Below, in pieces: positions 43,695 through 52,571 of a stretch of 54,907 bases of DNA (positions are counted from its first letter, which is position 1; each line of letters starts with the position of its first letter). The notes under the pieces were generated by a model. That model saw only the letters and a list, made by a program, of their open reading frames with translations. It ran no database searches and had not been told where the DNA came from. A program made the translations under genes and the position numbers. The DNA comes from an uncultured Bacilli bacterium (GTDB lineage Bacteria > Bacillota_I > Bacilli_A > RF39 > UBA660): positions 1 to 54,907 of the forward strand of contig CANRPB010000003.1 of the NCBI GenBank assembly GCA_947632415.1. The letters run 5' to 3'.

Positions 43695-45796
43695 AATTTT
43701 TTACCTTTTTGTGCTCTTTTTCCAACAGATAAAGATAATTGATTTTTATCTTTTATAATTTTTACTTCACACACATAGTCTCCGTCTTTTAAGCTAATAC
43801 TTTTAACCCCTTTTGCTCCTTTACCTGTAGCCCGCACTTCTTCCATTCTAAAACATAAGCCCATACCATCTTTTGTACGAACCTCCGCATAATCTCCATT
43901 TGTCTCTTCTATTGCAATAATTTCATCATTATCGTTAATACCAGTTGCTTTTAATCCATTTAAGTTGCGAGTATCCGTTATAAACTCAGTCTTATCAGTT
44001 TTCTTAACTAAGCCATTTTTAGTAAAAAATACAATATAAGGATATTTTTCATCAATATTCATAGAAAATATATTAACAATTTTTTCACCATTTGTCAATT
44101 TAACAAGGGCGCCACATGCTTGACCTTTATCACGAGGCCCGCATTCTTTTACATCGCTTGCGAAGATTCTATATTGTTTTCCTAAATTACTAAATAGCAA
44201 AATAATATCATTTGTTTGGCATTTAAATGTAGCCTTTGCTGCACTGTTGCGATACTGATTCATAGGTATACACCGTATATAACCAGTATCAGTAAATTGG
44301 ATAACCACATCTTGCGGAACCGCTATTTTTGCTTCTTTACTCTTGGAAATGCGTTTAATTTCTTTTTGAATTACTTTAGTGCGGCGGTCATCCGCAAATT
44401 CTTTGACTAATTGTTGTAATTCATTAATTAGAATTTCTTTTTGCTTAGCCTCTGATTTAATAATAGCTTGACAATATTGTGCATATTCTTCTTTTTCTTG
44501 GAGTTCATTTTCAACTTTAACCTTTTCCAAATTAGCTAAACGAGATAACTTCATATCGAGAATAGCTTTAGCCTGTCTGTCAGAAAAACCATATTTTTCA
44601 ATTAATTTACTTTGTGCATTTGCCGCAGTATCACTATTTTTAATAAGTGCAACAATATTATCAATATCAGTTAATGCCTTAGATAAGCCTTTCAAAATTT
44701 CTACGCGTATGTTGGCAGTATCGAAATCGTATTTGTAGCGATTCACGATAAGTCGCAGATTAAAAGCAATATAGTGGTCAACTACTTGCGCTAAAGTTAA
44801 TAGAGTAGGTGCTTTGCCTACTAATGCGACTTGATTAGCACTAAATGATTTACGAAGGTCTGTTAAGTTAAAAAGAATCTCCGCCACTTGGTCAATATCC
44901 ACATCTTTCTCAATTTCAAAAACAATGCGGGGCTTCAATAGTCCACTCTCATCTTGCACGTCTAAGATATGCGGCAAGTTGCCTTCCGCATACTCCTTTG
45001 CAATTTTTTCAAGTAATGGTTGAATAAATACTTGAAATGGTAAAGAAGTAAAAACAAGAAGTCTCTTATTTCCACGAGTTTCTTCATGATATTCGCTTTC
45101 AACAATTACTTTACCACGTCCAGTTTTATAGATTGTTGCTACATCTTTTTGATTGACAATAATTCCTCCAAGAGGGAAATCAGGATAGAGATTATCATAA
45201 TCAATTTCTTCATCGCGAAGAACTGGCAAAATAGCCTTTTCCGCAATATCTCGTAGATTATGCGGCAGCCAGTTACATGCAAGAGCTACGCCAATTCCTT
45301 GAGTAGAATTACAAAGCAAGTTTGGAAATAATGCGGGAAGTAATTTAGGTTCTTCTTGTGTTTCATCATAGTTTGGTTGCATTTCAACTATATTTTTGTT
45401 CATATATGCGAGCAAGCCGTCTTCTGATAACTTTTCAAGACGGCACTCTGTGTAACGAGAAGCAGCCGCGCTATCTCCTACAATATTACCTTGATTGCCG
45501 TGCCAGTCAACTAACGGATACCGCATACTCCAAGGCTGGCTTAGACGAGTAAGAGCATCATAAACTGCGGCGTCTCCATGCGGGTGCCAGTGCCCCATTA
45601 CAGATCCTACTACCCTGCCGCACTTCACATAAGTTTTATTGTGAAATAATTTAGTATCTGCCATATCATATAAAATGCGGCGAGCAACAGGTTTAAGCCC
45701 GTCCTCTACAGATGGGATTGCGCGGTCTGTGTTTACCGCAATAGCATAATCTATAAAATTTTGTCCTAGCTCTTCATTTAAGTCTATTTCATACAT
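43691..45796 (-). CDS. Type II topoisomerase subunit A (GyrA/ParC)
   Basis: About 701 residues from the ATG at 45796, which overlaps the subunit B stop (ATGTATGA). Winged-helix and breakage region: NTDRAIPSVEDGLKPVARRI, then GDAAVYDALTRL and the active Tyr in SAAASRYTECR (about residue 117). A coiled coil follows (AILDMKLSRLANLEKVKVE). The C-terminal beta-pinwheel with repeated GYIRCIPM, GLVKKTDKTEF type blades appears shorter than in host GyrA and lacks an obvious GyrA-box, so a topoisomerase IV-like (ParC) or phage-specific enzyme is likely. Confidence 0.88.
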   Translation of the reverse strand: MYEIDLNEELGQNFIDYAIAVNTDRAIPSVEDGLKPVARRILYDMADTKLFHNKTYVKCGRVVGSVMGHWHPHGDAAVYDALTRLSQPWSMRYPLVDWHGNQGNIVGDSAAASRYTECRLEKLSEDGLLAYMNKNIVEMQPNYDETQEEPKLLPALFPNLLCNSTQGIGVALACNWLPHNLRDIAEKAILPVLRDEEIDYDNLYPDFPLGGIIVNQKDVATIYKTGRGKVIVESEYHEETRGNKRLLVFTSLPFQVFIQPLLEKIAKEYAEGNLPHILDVQDESGLLKPRIVFEIEKDVDIDQVAEILFNLTDLRKSFSANQVALVGKAPTLLTLAQVVDHYIAFNLRLIVNRYKYDFDTANIRVEILKGLSKALTDIDNIVALIKNSDTAANAQSKLIEKYGFSDRQAKAILDMKLSRLANLEKVKVENELQEKEEYAQYCQAIIKSEAKQKEILINELQQLVKEFADDRRTKVIQKEIKRISKSKEAKIAVPQDVVIQFTDTGYIRCIPMNQYRNSAAKATFKCQTNDIILLFSNLGKQYRIFASDVKECGPRDKGQACGALVKLTNGEKIVNIFSMNIDEKYPYIVFFTKNGLVKKTDKTEFITDTRNLNGLKATGINDNDEIIAIEETNGDYAEVRTKDGMGLCFRMEEVRATGKGAKGVKSISLKDGDYVCEVKIIKDKNQLSLSVGKRAQKGKKL

Positions 45797-47979
45797 AAAT
45801 TTCAGCCTTTTCCGCATTTTCTTGTATAAATTTTTTACGGGAAGTACTATCACTTCCAAGTAGCGTATCGAACAACAATCCTGCCGCGCCTAAATCTTCT
45901 ACAGTAATCTGTTTGATAATGCGATTATTAGGGTCAATCAGACATTCGGCCGTTTCTTCTGCACTTAATTCTCCAAGCCCCTTTAAGCGGCTGACCTGAT
46001 ATTTATCTATAGAGTGGCTCTTTTTAAATTCTTGAAGAGCCGCATCATCCTTAAGATAAAGAATCTCTTTATTATTTTTCAGACGAAACAGAGGTGGAAC
46101 GCCCGCATAAATGAATCCATCTTGGAACATATCTGGCAAGAAATTCCAGAAAAATGTATAGACCAGATTCTTGATATGCGCTCCATCAACATCCAGTGAT
46201 TCTTATGTTTCCATAAGCCCTGACTATATCTTAATGTTATTACTAACACGATACCCATTTCAAACTACGTACCAATAGTAGTTTTACTCTCCCGATCCGG
46301 AGATAGTCGATACAGGTTTTATCCTATTGGATATTTCCCACGGTATTACCATATGTTTAATACACTTAGGCTCCACCGTTAGCTTACTTTCGTAAACCCT
46401 GCTGGTAAACAGAAAAGGTATAACACAGCCAATATTACTTAGCATCAGACATAATAATTACTTTGCCGTAGCGAACTTTATTTTTATCATATGCCAGCTT
46501 TTTATCTCCCTTAGCTGGTTGAAAACCAAGAGCCTTAATTAAATCCATAATTTCCGCGTTTGCCATTGCTTTATCTAATGTTGCTTTTTGGGTATTAAGC
46601 ACTTTACCCTTAACCCCTAGTACAGCTTGAAACTCTTTATCACGTACGGCTTTCAGATTACCTGACGCAGAATCGCCTTCTGTGATGATGAGCTCACATT
46701 TAGAACGATCAGTACTGTAACAGTCAGATAGTTTAGATGGCAGATTAATATTTTTTTGTTTTATAACACCAGTTGTCCCAGAAGCCTTTTTTCGCACATT
46801 TTCTCGTGCTCTCTTTGCAGCTTCAGCGGCTTTCCGCGCTACTAGTGCTTTATCAATAATTGCACGCCCGTCTGCAGGATTATTATCTAGCCAAAGTTCT
46901 AAATTCTTTCCAATAGCCTCATTAAGAAAAGAAACAAATTCGTTACTTACAATACGAGATTTTACTTGTGCATCATAAGCAATACCAGGCGAGACAAGAT
47001 TAAAAATGAGGACTAATCCTTCTTGAAGATTAGACCCCTCCAAATTCTTATCTTTCTCTTTTAGCAGCCCTTGTTCTTTTGCCCATTTATTTAGCGAGCG
47101 GGTAATGCAACTTTTAGCTGCTGTTAAGTGCGGGCCTGCGTCAGTTAAACCATAATTAACGTATGCTACAATCTTGCTGCTGTTATTTGAAGTATACACA
47201 AGTGCCGCGTCTAATTTTCGTTTTTCACTTTGCTCTTGGAAAATCAATTCGCTTGTAAGCGGAACGGTTTTTTTAATTTCTTTGTTCAAGAAATCTTCAA
47301 GTCCTTTTGGATGACTAAAAATTTTAGTTTCAGAATCCCATTTCAATTCAATGGTTAATTGCGGACACAATATAGTTATATCATCTAAGAAAGATTCTAA
47401 TGCTTTTTTATCAGGTTCAATATGAATAAAAAATTCTTCGCTTGGCTGAAACACAATTCGTGTACCTGAAGAAGATGCATACTCATCACTTATATTATGA
47501 AGATCGTATATTTCAATATTTGAAAGGCATCCTTCGCTATATAAATCACGTTCTATTTTACCATTCTGCCAAGACTCAACTCTCGCATAGTGAGATAGAT
47601 ATATCGGCAATTTTGCTCCAATACCATTAAGTCCGAGACTAGTACCTTCATAGACACCATCATCGCGATACTTGGCAGAAGTATTCATTACACTGAATGC
47701 AGCTTCAAGAACAGTTCTACCATCTTCTCTTTCTTCTCCTATTGGAAAACCTTGTCCTTCATCTGCTACGCTAATAAATAAATTTTGATTATCTTTATAG
47801 ACGTGAATATAAATTTTATCACCATGGCCAAGATTATGTTCATCTACTGCATTGCTAACTAATTCTACAATTAAATGATTAGGATAAGTTGTATCGCCAC
47901 AATATACACCAGGTCTAAGTCTGGTAAACTGTAATGGAGATAAAGACTCAATACTATTTTTATCGTACAAATTTTCCAA
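45789..47979 (-). CDS. Type II topoisomerase subunit B (GyrB/ParE), interrupted by a group I intron
   Basis: Two exons, 47979-46441 (513 codons) and 46193-45789 (135 codons with stop), give about 647 residues. The first has the GHKL ATPase (LVSNAVDEHNLGHGD, ISVADEGQGFP, GLNGIGAKLP), the transducer, and TOPRIM start ELIITEGDSASGNLK. Splicing joins VIIMSDA to DVDGAHIKNLVYTFFW and so restores the metal-binding Asp-x-Asp. Exon 2 continues PPLFRLKN to GLGELSAEE. The frame starts at TTG 47979, 13 bases after AAAGGAG, a long spacing. Supercoil or decatenation activity supports phage replication. Confidence 0.88.
46194..46440 (-). mobile_element. Small ORF-less group I intron in the topoisomerase B gene
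   Basis: A 247-base insertion. The 5' exon ends in T (GATGCT), the intron ends in G (CACTG) and the next exon resumes with GATGTTGATGG. Core segments GTATCGACTATC and GATATAGTCAG (P7) and AAGTAAGCTAACGG are shared with the nrdD intron, so the two are relatives. It holds no endonuclease gene. Confidence 0.85.
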
Positions 47980-48011
47980 AATTTTTTATCGCTCCTTTCA
48001 AATATACTAAT

Positions 48012-48040
48012 ATTATAACATTTTATTAGCAATTTGTCAA
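48012..48040 (-). promoter_or_regulatory. Consensus promoter of the topoisomerase-ligase operon
   Basis: TTGACA, 17 bases, TATAAT on the minus strand, just after the terminator of the upstream gene and about 25 bases upstream of the coding start. Confidence 0.85.
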
Positions 48041-48044
48041 TAGA

Positions 48045-48076
48045 AATAAAAAAAGAGCAAGATTAATCTTGCTCTT
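48045..48076 (-). terminator. Terminator overlapping a stop codon
   Basis: A perfect palindromic stem AAGAGCAAGATT / AATCTTGCTCTT followed by seven T on the minus strand. The TAA stop of the gene at 48063 lies in the centre of the hairpin. Confidence 0.85.
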
Positions 48077-48500
48077 CATATTTTTTACGGAAAGCTCTAC
48101 GAACTTCAGTAACTTCATTGCAAAATTTTTGTTCATTATCTCGCATACGTTCAAATTCTTCTTTTGCTTTTTTATATTGTTTCCATGCACCAATCATTTG
48201 TTTTCGTACTTTTTCTAACATAAGATTAGATTCATTATTTTGATCTTTACGAGTTGCATACCAATCTTTAATATGATTATAAATGCTTAATGCACTTTGG
48301 TAACGCTCCCACATTTTATCTCGATGTAATCGCTGTAATTCCATATCGCAACGAAATTCACAAATACGAGCAGAATCCCATTGATTAGCAATATCCATAT
48401 CATCAGGATGTGCGAAAGCATAAGCTTCTACTTCTCCAATTTTGTGTGTTTTATACATAACTCCATAACCATCAAGTTCATCATAGTCAAAAGTAATCAT
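48063..48500 (-). CDS. Helical hypothetical protein
   Basis: A 145-residue protein with AAAAGGGGAT before the ATG. The first ~35 residues are strand-like (MITFDYDELDGYGVMYKTHK), the rest is strongly helical and charged. No family is recognised. Its end (EEQD, stop) forms part of the terminator hairpin. Confidence 0.5.
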   Translation of the reverse strand: MITFDYDELDGYGVMYKTHKIGEVEAYAFAHPDDMDIANQWDSARICEFRCDMELQRLHRDKMWERYQSALSIYNHIKDWYATRKDQNNESNLMLEKVRKQMIGAWKQYKKAKEEFERMRDNEQKFCNEVTEVRRAFRKKYEEQD

Positions 48501-48512
48501 TATATCCCCTTT

Positions 48513-49229
48513 TTATTGTAACATTTCTAAATCTATAATCTGATGATATAATAACACATGTTTATCATCAAGAATTTTATCATCGTGCATATGTCCAAAA
48601 ATGTATTTCTTAAATTGGGTTTTATCTAATAAATCTTGGATATTATTTTCCATAAATTTATCTATAATTCCTGTATACCCTTCTAAAAAGAGATACTTTA
48701 ATTTATCTTCTACTCCTATTGGATACGTATGCCCAATAATATAATCTACTTGATTATCAAATTCATCTAACAGTAAACTTAAATTATCAAATTCATCTTG
48801 TGTTAATTTTTCTTCTAATTCAAAGATCTTATGATTCATTTTACGATAAACTCCATCAATAGACCATGCGCCAGGAATAAATAAAATTAATTTATCTTCA
48901 ATAAGAAGAATATCTCCTTCATCTCTAACATACCAAATATTTGGGTATTTATTCTGAACTAAAAAATGACCGTTTTGAATAGTTTGCCAACCTTCTTGTC
49001 CTTCATGATCTCGCCAATAACGAGTATCATGATTTCCACGAAGTATAATAAAAGTACAGGGATATTTTTTACAAACTTTTTTTATGCTACTAAAAACTTG
49101 TCCGCCATACTCTGCACCAAAATCACCACATATAATTACATAATCATCTTCATTAAAATTATATAAGCTTAATCGAGCTTTAAAACTTGCCGCATTTCCA
49201 TGCGTATCGCCAGTAACATATACAGCCAT
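48513..49229 (-). CDS. Calcineurin-like metallophosphoesterase
   Basis: A 238-residue enzyme. Metal-binding motifs in order: VTGDTHGN (residues 5-12), IICGDFGAEYGG (about 32-43), ILRGNHDTRYW (about 57-67), IIGHTYP and FGHMHDDK near the end. It would hydrolyse phosphomono- or diesters with two metal ions. It is cotranscribed with an RlaP-type nucleotidyltransferase. A part in trimming RNA ends before ligation by RtcB is possible, but the substrate is not shown by the sequence. Confidence 0.85.
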   Translation of the reverse strand: MAVYVTGDTHGNAASFKARLSLYNFNEDDYVIICGDFGAEYGGQVFSSIKKVCKKYPCTFIILRGNHDTRYWRDHEGQEGWQTIQNGHFLVQNKYPNIWYVRDEGDILLIEDKLILFIPGAWSIDGVYRKMNHKIFELEEKLTQDEFDNLSLLLDEFDNQVDYIIGHTYPIGVEDKLKYLFLEGYTGIIDKFMENNIQDLLDKTQFKKYIFGHMHDDKILDDKHVLLYHQIIDLEMLQ

Positions 49230-50071
49230 TATACACCAAGCTCTTTCTTAATACGAGTTGTTATCACATCATATAGAATAGAATCAAGAAATTGATTAAT
49301 TGTTTCATTTTCATAATCTTTATGGTTATCACAAAAATTTTTAGCTAAATTATCTATTTCATTCATATAAAAATCAGCTACTTCTTGAGCTTCTTCTAAC
49401 GTTAACCCTTTTTTACCGTTATACCCAACAGTATTTCTTTTTATATCGTGCAATAATTTACGAGTGTCATAATCAGGACTTTTTATACAATCCTCATATG
49501 GCATATCATTTAAATAAGAATGCAAAAATTCATTTATTCTTACAAGATGCGATAATTGTTTAGGATCAAAACCATATTTATTTATATATTCCATACGAGA
49601 TGGGTATTTATGAGTTAAGGCATGATATTTTTCATGTGCCATTCCAGCCATTGCTTTTACTGCACGATATGGATTTATTCTAGCTATTTCTTCTTTTTTA
49701 GAAACTAATTTCTTCCAATAGTCCATATAAAAAGGATTAATTATAACATATTCAGAAAATAGCACTTCTACAAAATTTATATTGCTTTTTCTAAGTATTT
49801 TAAAATATTCACGCACATCCTTCAAATCACAGTGTTCATTATTTTCTAATACAAAAGTTTTACTTATAGGAGCTCTATTTAAAACAAGTTCATCTAAACA
49901 AGGTATTACTAAAGCTTTACTATCTACATCAGATTCTATATCATCTATTCCATAATTTTGAGAACCTTGTAATATTAATGCAAATATTTCTATATTAGGG
50001 TATGCGGCTTTTACGCTAGATAAATGTTCATATAATCTATTCATCAGTTTTGTATATTTATCCTTAGCCAT
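49229..50071 (-). CDS. RlaP-type nucleotidyltransferase (RNA-ligase-associated)
   Basis: A 280-residue protein. The polymerase-beta-type core is FALILQGSQNYGIDDIESDVDSKALV (split motif GSQNYG and DVDSKAL at about residues 35-52). A later DLKDVREYFKIL and a helical half complete the pattern of the predicted nucleotidyltransferase family found next to RNA ligases in phages. Its start region carries a 17-base tandem duplication, giving two RBS/ATG pairs of which only the ATG at 50071 is in frame. It forms an operon with the phosphoesterase and lies near tRNA and RtcB genes. Confidence 0.78.
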   Translation of the reverse strand: MAKDKYTKLMNRLYEHLSSVKAAYPNIEIFALILQGSQNYGIDDIESDVDSKALVIPCLDELVLNRAPISKTFVLENNEHCDLKDVREYFKILRKSNINFVEVLFSEYVIINPFYMDYWKKLVSKKEEIARINPYRAVKAMAGMAHEKYHALTHKYPSRMEYINKYGFDPKQLSHLVRINEFLHSYLNDMPYEDCIKSPDYDTRKLLHDIKRNTVGYNGKKGLTLEEAQEVADFYMNEIDNLAKNFCDNHKDYENETINQFLDSILYDVITTRIKKELGV

Positions 50072-50094
50072 AATATATCCTTAGCCATAATATA
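50061..50094. repeat. 17-base tandem duplication at a translation start
   Basis: Two perfect copies of TCCTTAGCCATAATATA (plus strand) repeat the ribosome site and start of the nucleotidyltransferase gene. Because 17 is not a multiple of 3, the outer ATG (50088) opens a short out-of-frame peptide of about 14 codons. Confidence 0.85.
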
Positions 50095-50113
50095 TCCTTT
50101 CTTTTATAGATAT

Positions 50114-50142
50114 ATTATAACATAATTTACTAATTTTGTCAA
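50114..50142 (-). promoter_or_regulatory. Consensus promoter
   Basis: TTGACA, 17 bases, TATAAT on the minus strand, upstream of the nucleotidyltransferase. Together with the terminator in front it repeats the layout at 48012-48076. Confidence 0.85.
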
Positions 50143-50145
50143 TAT

Positions 50146-50169
50146 AAAAAAAGCAAGATTAATCTTGCT
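50146..50169 (-). terminator. Terminator overlapping a stop codon
   Basis: Palindromic stem AGCAAGATT / AATCTTGCT then seven T on the minus strand, nearly identical to the one at 48045. The TAA of the gene at 50159 is at the centre. Confidence 0.82.
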
Positions 50170-50353
50170 CTTTAATCATTTGATTATGTTGTTTTTCTTT
50201 ATTTCTTTGTTGAATTTTAATATTTTTATTTTTATCTCGTACGCGAGGTTCATCATTTTTATATTTTTTTATAGTTTTAATCCCACGAGATAATTTTTGG
50301 AAAGTAGGCTCATCACTATCGTAATAATCCTCTTGCCAGTCTTTTATTTGCAC
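50159..50353 (-). CDS. Small basic/charged protein
   Basis: A 64-residue very polar protein from GTG with AAGGAGTATTT before it. It is rich in Lys, Asp, Arg and Gln, without a hydrophobic core, so probably disordered. It ends KEQD, like EEQD in the gene at 48063, because both stops are built into the same terminator sequence. Function unknown. Confidence 0.45.
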   Translation of the reverse strand: MQIKDWQEDYYDSDEPTFQKLSRGIKTIKKYKNDEPRVRDKNKNIKIQQRNKEKQHNQMIKEQD

Positions 50354-50393
50354 AAATACTCCTTATAATCTAAGACATTAAGTCTATAACTTT

Positions 50394-50469
50394 TGGTGCT
50401 CCTAATAGGATTTGAACCTATAACCTATGGATTAGAAGTCCATTGCTCTGTCCATTGAGCTATAGGAGC
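50394..50469 (-). tRNA. tRNA-Arg (anticodon TCT), CCA encoded
   Basis: A full cloverleaf on the minus strand: acceptor GCTCCTA/TAGGAGC, D-arm AGCTCAATGGACAGAGCA, anticodon loop CTTCTAA, T-loop GTTCAAATC, discriminator A and encoded CCA. It reads AGA, a very common Arg codon in this AT-rich phage. Confidence 0.95.
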
Positions 50470-50479
50470 ATAAATAAAG

Positions 50480-50745
50480 ATTTCCTTTTAATGAAAACGA
50501 ATTATCTTTAGAAATGATAACAGTCAGTTTTTTGATGTTCCCTTAAGGCTAATTACTCATGTGAAGGAACGAGCGGAACACAGTGGTTAATGACGCCCAC
50601 TATATACCTCAAAATGTTTTCTCTACTAAAGAGCCTTCATTTAGTAGCCGTTGGCAAGACGAGAGGTAGGAATTAATCCATTAGCTTTAGCGTAACCCCC
50701 TAAGCCACATTTTGAACTGATTATTTATCAGTTCTAACATAAAAT
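50480..50745 (-). ncRNA. Candidate structured non-coding RNA
   Basis: About 265 bases without a plausible gene, less AT-rich than normal intergenic sequence and full of inverted repeats. Visible stems: GAACTGA/TCAGTTC, a long-range AAAATGT/ACATTTT, CTACTAAA/TTTAGTAG, AGTGG/CCACT and GTTCC/GGAAC. It lies between tRNA-Arg and the zinc-ribbon gene. It matches no RNA family I can name (not a tRNA, tmRNA or group I core by eye). Confidence 0.5.
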
Positions 50746-50749
50746 AAGA

Positions 50750-50947
50750 TTAATTATCTCGATGTGTAAAAATATAAAAATTATTGCATTTAGGATTTGA
50801 ACAATACATAATATTTGTATCATCTACAAATTCCATAAGAGCCCCGCACTTACGACATTTAAAAGTTTTATGCCGACGATTTTTTTCTTTTGGCATTTCC
50901 GCGATACCTGCATTAACTAGTGCTTTTTGTAAACTTCCTAAAGCCAT
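50750..50947 (-). CDS. Zinc-ribbon protein
   Basis: About 65 residues from the ATG at 50947, which overlaps the upstream stop (TAATATG) and has GAAAGAG before it. An N-terminal helix (GSLQKALVNAGIAEMP) is followed by a zinc ribbon CRKCGALME ... CSNPKC. Likely a nucleic-acid-binding adaptor; no specific function seen. Confidence 0.62.
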   Translation of the reverse strand: MALGSLQKALVNAGIAEMPKEKNRRHKTFKCRKCGALMEFVDDTNIMYCSNPKCNNFYIFTHRDN

Positions 50948-50948
50948 A

Positions 50949-51314
50949 TTAATCTCTTTCATTAATTAAGTGTAAAATAATTTTTCTTTTAATAGACTTT
51001 GCATAATCTATCGTATACTTTGTTCCAGTAGAGTGCCCATCCCAAAAAGCAACTAATATATCCGCGGCATCTACCATTTCTCTATCTCTAATTAGTGGAG
51101 CTTTTGTACCATATATTTCATAAATAGGACGATAACAAATAAATTCTATTTTATGTTCTTTCGCCCATCGTTCAGCTATAGTATCTACTCCATTAGCTCC
51201 ACCGCTAATAACTGCTGCGTAATCTCTAAAGTTTAAATACTGATCTAAATTTAAATTATTAATACTCCGTGAACCTACTATTGCTATAATCGGCTTAGTT
51301 ATTATCCACGACAT
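50949..51314 (-). CDS. YspA/SLOG-type nucleotide-binding protein
   Basis: A 121-residue Rossmann-like protein: IAIVGSRSINNLN at the start, AAVISGGANGVDTIAERWA (the SLOG glycine-rich loop), then RDREMVDAADILVAFWDGHSTGTKYTIDYA. The pattern is that of DprA-related YspA/DUF2493 proteins, which bind nucleotide-type ligands and are common in phages. Role in the phage is unknown; ligand sensing or nucleotide salvage are possibilities. Confidence 0.8.
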   Translation of the reverse strand: MSWIITKPIIAIVGSRSINNLNLDQYLNFRDYAAVISGGANGVDTIAERWAKEHKIEFICYRPIYEIYGTKAPLIRDREMVDAADILVAFWDGHSTGTKYTIDYAKSIKRKIILHLINERD

Positions 51315-51411
51315 GATATGTCCTAGTAAAAGTTTCTTTATACCACAAATAACTTAAAAGACCAAATCCAATAAGTGTCCCGCATCCAACTGCTTTTAAA
51401 AATAAATTCAC
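51295..51411 (-). CDS. Small membrane protein (38 residues)
   Basis: A short frame from GTG at 51411, overlapping the dCMP-deaminase-like stop with GAGGAG before it, ends inside the next gene. It reads MNLFLKAVGCGTLIGFGLLS and YLWYKETF, a single hydrophobic helix with a polar tail. Tight overlaps at both ends make translation plausible; too short to assign. Confidence 0.5.
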   Translation of the reverse strand: MNLFLKAVGCGTLIGFGLLSYLWYKETFTRTYHVVDNN

Positions 51412-51851
51412 ATTAGCTCCTCATATGCATATCCAGTATCAGTTGTATAATAAATTTTTTTAATTCCTTTATCTTTCAATGCAGCTAAGCAAGCGTTGCA
51501 AGGACGAGCTAAACCAAATCCCAATTTCTTGCCAGGACAAGACCGATAGATATAAACCTCAACTTTAGACCAATCAAGTTTTTCTGCTATTGGATAAGGA
51601 ATATTATTTAATGCACGAATTTCTGCATGAACACTATCCATAATAGGCTTTTCGCTTTTATTGAAATGACGATATTTTCTATTATAAAATTTTTGTTGTG
51701 GATGTGTTTTAGAACTATTAGCGCCTTTACTTATAATATGATGTTTATAGACAATTACACATCCAAGATTATGAGTCTCATAAGTAGAAGAATAAGAAAC
51801 TTTTCTAGCAATATCAAATACTTGATAGTCAAAGTTTGTAAATTGCTTCAC
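51408..51851 (-). CDS. dCMP/cytidine deaminase-like enzyme
   Basis: A 147-residue zinc deaminase. The zinc motif HAEIRAL (His and catalytic Glu, about residue 75) and the pair PCNACLAAL (about residue 117) are both present, as is the N-terminal strand NLGCVIVYKHHIISKG. It may convert dCMP to dUMP, supplying dTMP synthesis together with the dUTPase. A different nucleobase substrate cannot be excluded. Confidence 0.78.
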   Translation of the reverse strand: MKQFTNFDYQVFDIARKVSYSSTYETHNLGCVIVYKHHIISKGANSSKTHPQQKFYNRKYRHFNKSEKPIMDSVHAEIRALNNIPYPIAEKLDWSKVEVYIYRSCPGKKLGFGLARPCNACLAALKDKGIKKIYYTTDTGYAYEELM

Positions 51852-51880
51852 TTTAAGACCTTTCTTTTTCGTATAAATAT

Positions 51881-51909
51881 ATTATACTATAAACTTTTTG
51901 ACCAGTCAA
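51881..51909 (-). promoter_or_regulatory. Promoter of the deaminase operon
   Basis: TTGACT, 17 bases, TATAAT on the minus strand. The -35 box is part of a small palindrome TTGACTGGTCAA, a possible operator. Confidence 0.75.
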
Positions 51910-51911
51910 GA

Positions 51912-52571
51912 TTATTTTTTATATTTATCACCTAATAGCTCAATAGTTGCTTCAACATTTGTATGCCCATTAGGATAAAGTACCATATCATTTTGCGGAC
52001 GCTTTAAAATTTTTTCGTCTGCACGCCAAGGTTCTTGTAAAAATCTATAAGTGTGTTTAGGAAGTTGTTGAAAAACTTTTTGCAATTTAAAACTAGATAC
52101 AGGATTATAATGTCGAGTATCTGCTGAACAACACACATAATTAATTTTATCAATAATACTTCCATGTAAGTGCCCATGAATATTAATTTGCGTGGGCCAC
52201 ACATTTTGCGGATGATGACTTACAATAATTCGATCACTTAAATAAAAAGGATAAAAATGTACTTCATCAAATACTTCCGCAAATCTATCATAATCTCTTT
52301 GTTTGTCATGATTTCCATATAAAAATACAGTTTTACAAGGAAATTGTTTCCAAAGATAAAGATAATCTAAATTACCAAAATCTCCTAAATTATAAAAAGT
52401 AACATCATGATGATGCTTTTGTAAATCTATAATTTTATTATACCAATGAGTATGTTTTTCAACAAGAAAATTATCATGATGTTGAATAGATTCAAAACGA
52501 GTTCGTTCAAACTTAATAATGTTGCTATGAGAAAAATGTAGGTCACTAATAAATAAATCTACATGTGCCAT
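51912..52571 (-). CDS. Second calcineurin-like metallophosphoesterase
   Basis: A 219-residue enzyme with DLFISDLHFSHSNII (residues 5-19), TFYNLGDFGNLDYL, TVFLYGNHDKQRDYD, IIVSHHPQNVW and INIHGHLHGS. All five metal-site motifs are intact. It is of the phage/Gram-positive type that acts on small phosphodiesters or RNA 2',3'-cyclic ends. It overlaps the NUMOD-like gene upstream by the TAATG junction. Confidence 0.85.
   Translation of the reverse strand: MAHVDLFISDLHFSHSNIIKFERTRFESIQHHDNFLVEKHTHWYNKIIDLQKHHHDVTFYNLGDFGNLDYLYLWKQFPCKTVFLYGNHDKQRDYDRFAEVFDEVHFYPFYLSDRIIVSHHPQNVWPTQINIHGHLHGSIIDKINYVCCSADTRHYNPVSSFKLQKVFQQLPKHTYRFLQEPWRADEKILKRPQNDMVLYPNGHTNVEATIELLGDKYKK

Noticed and set aside
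50570..50740. An additional tRNA or tmRNA in the structured stretch
   Set aside because: No 7-bp acceptor with CCA, no T-loop consensus, and no alanine-tRNA-like end could be found on either strand.
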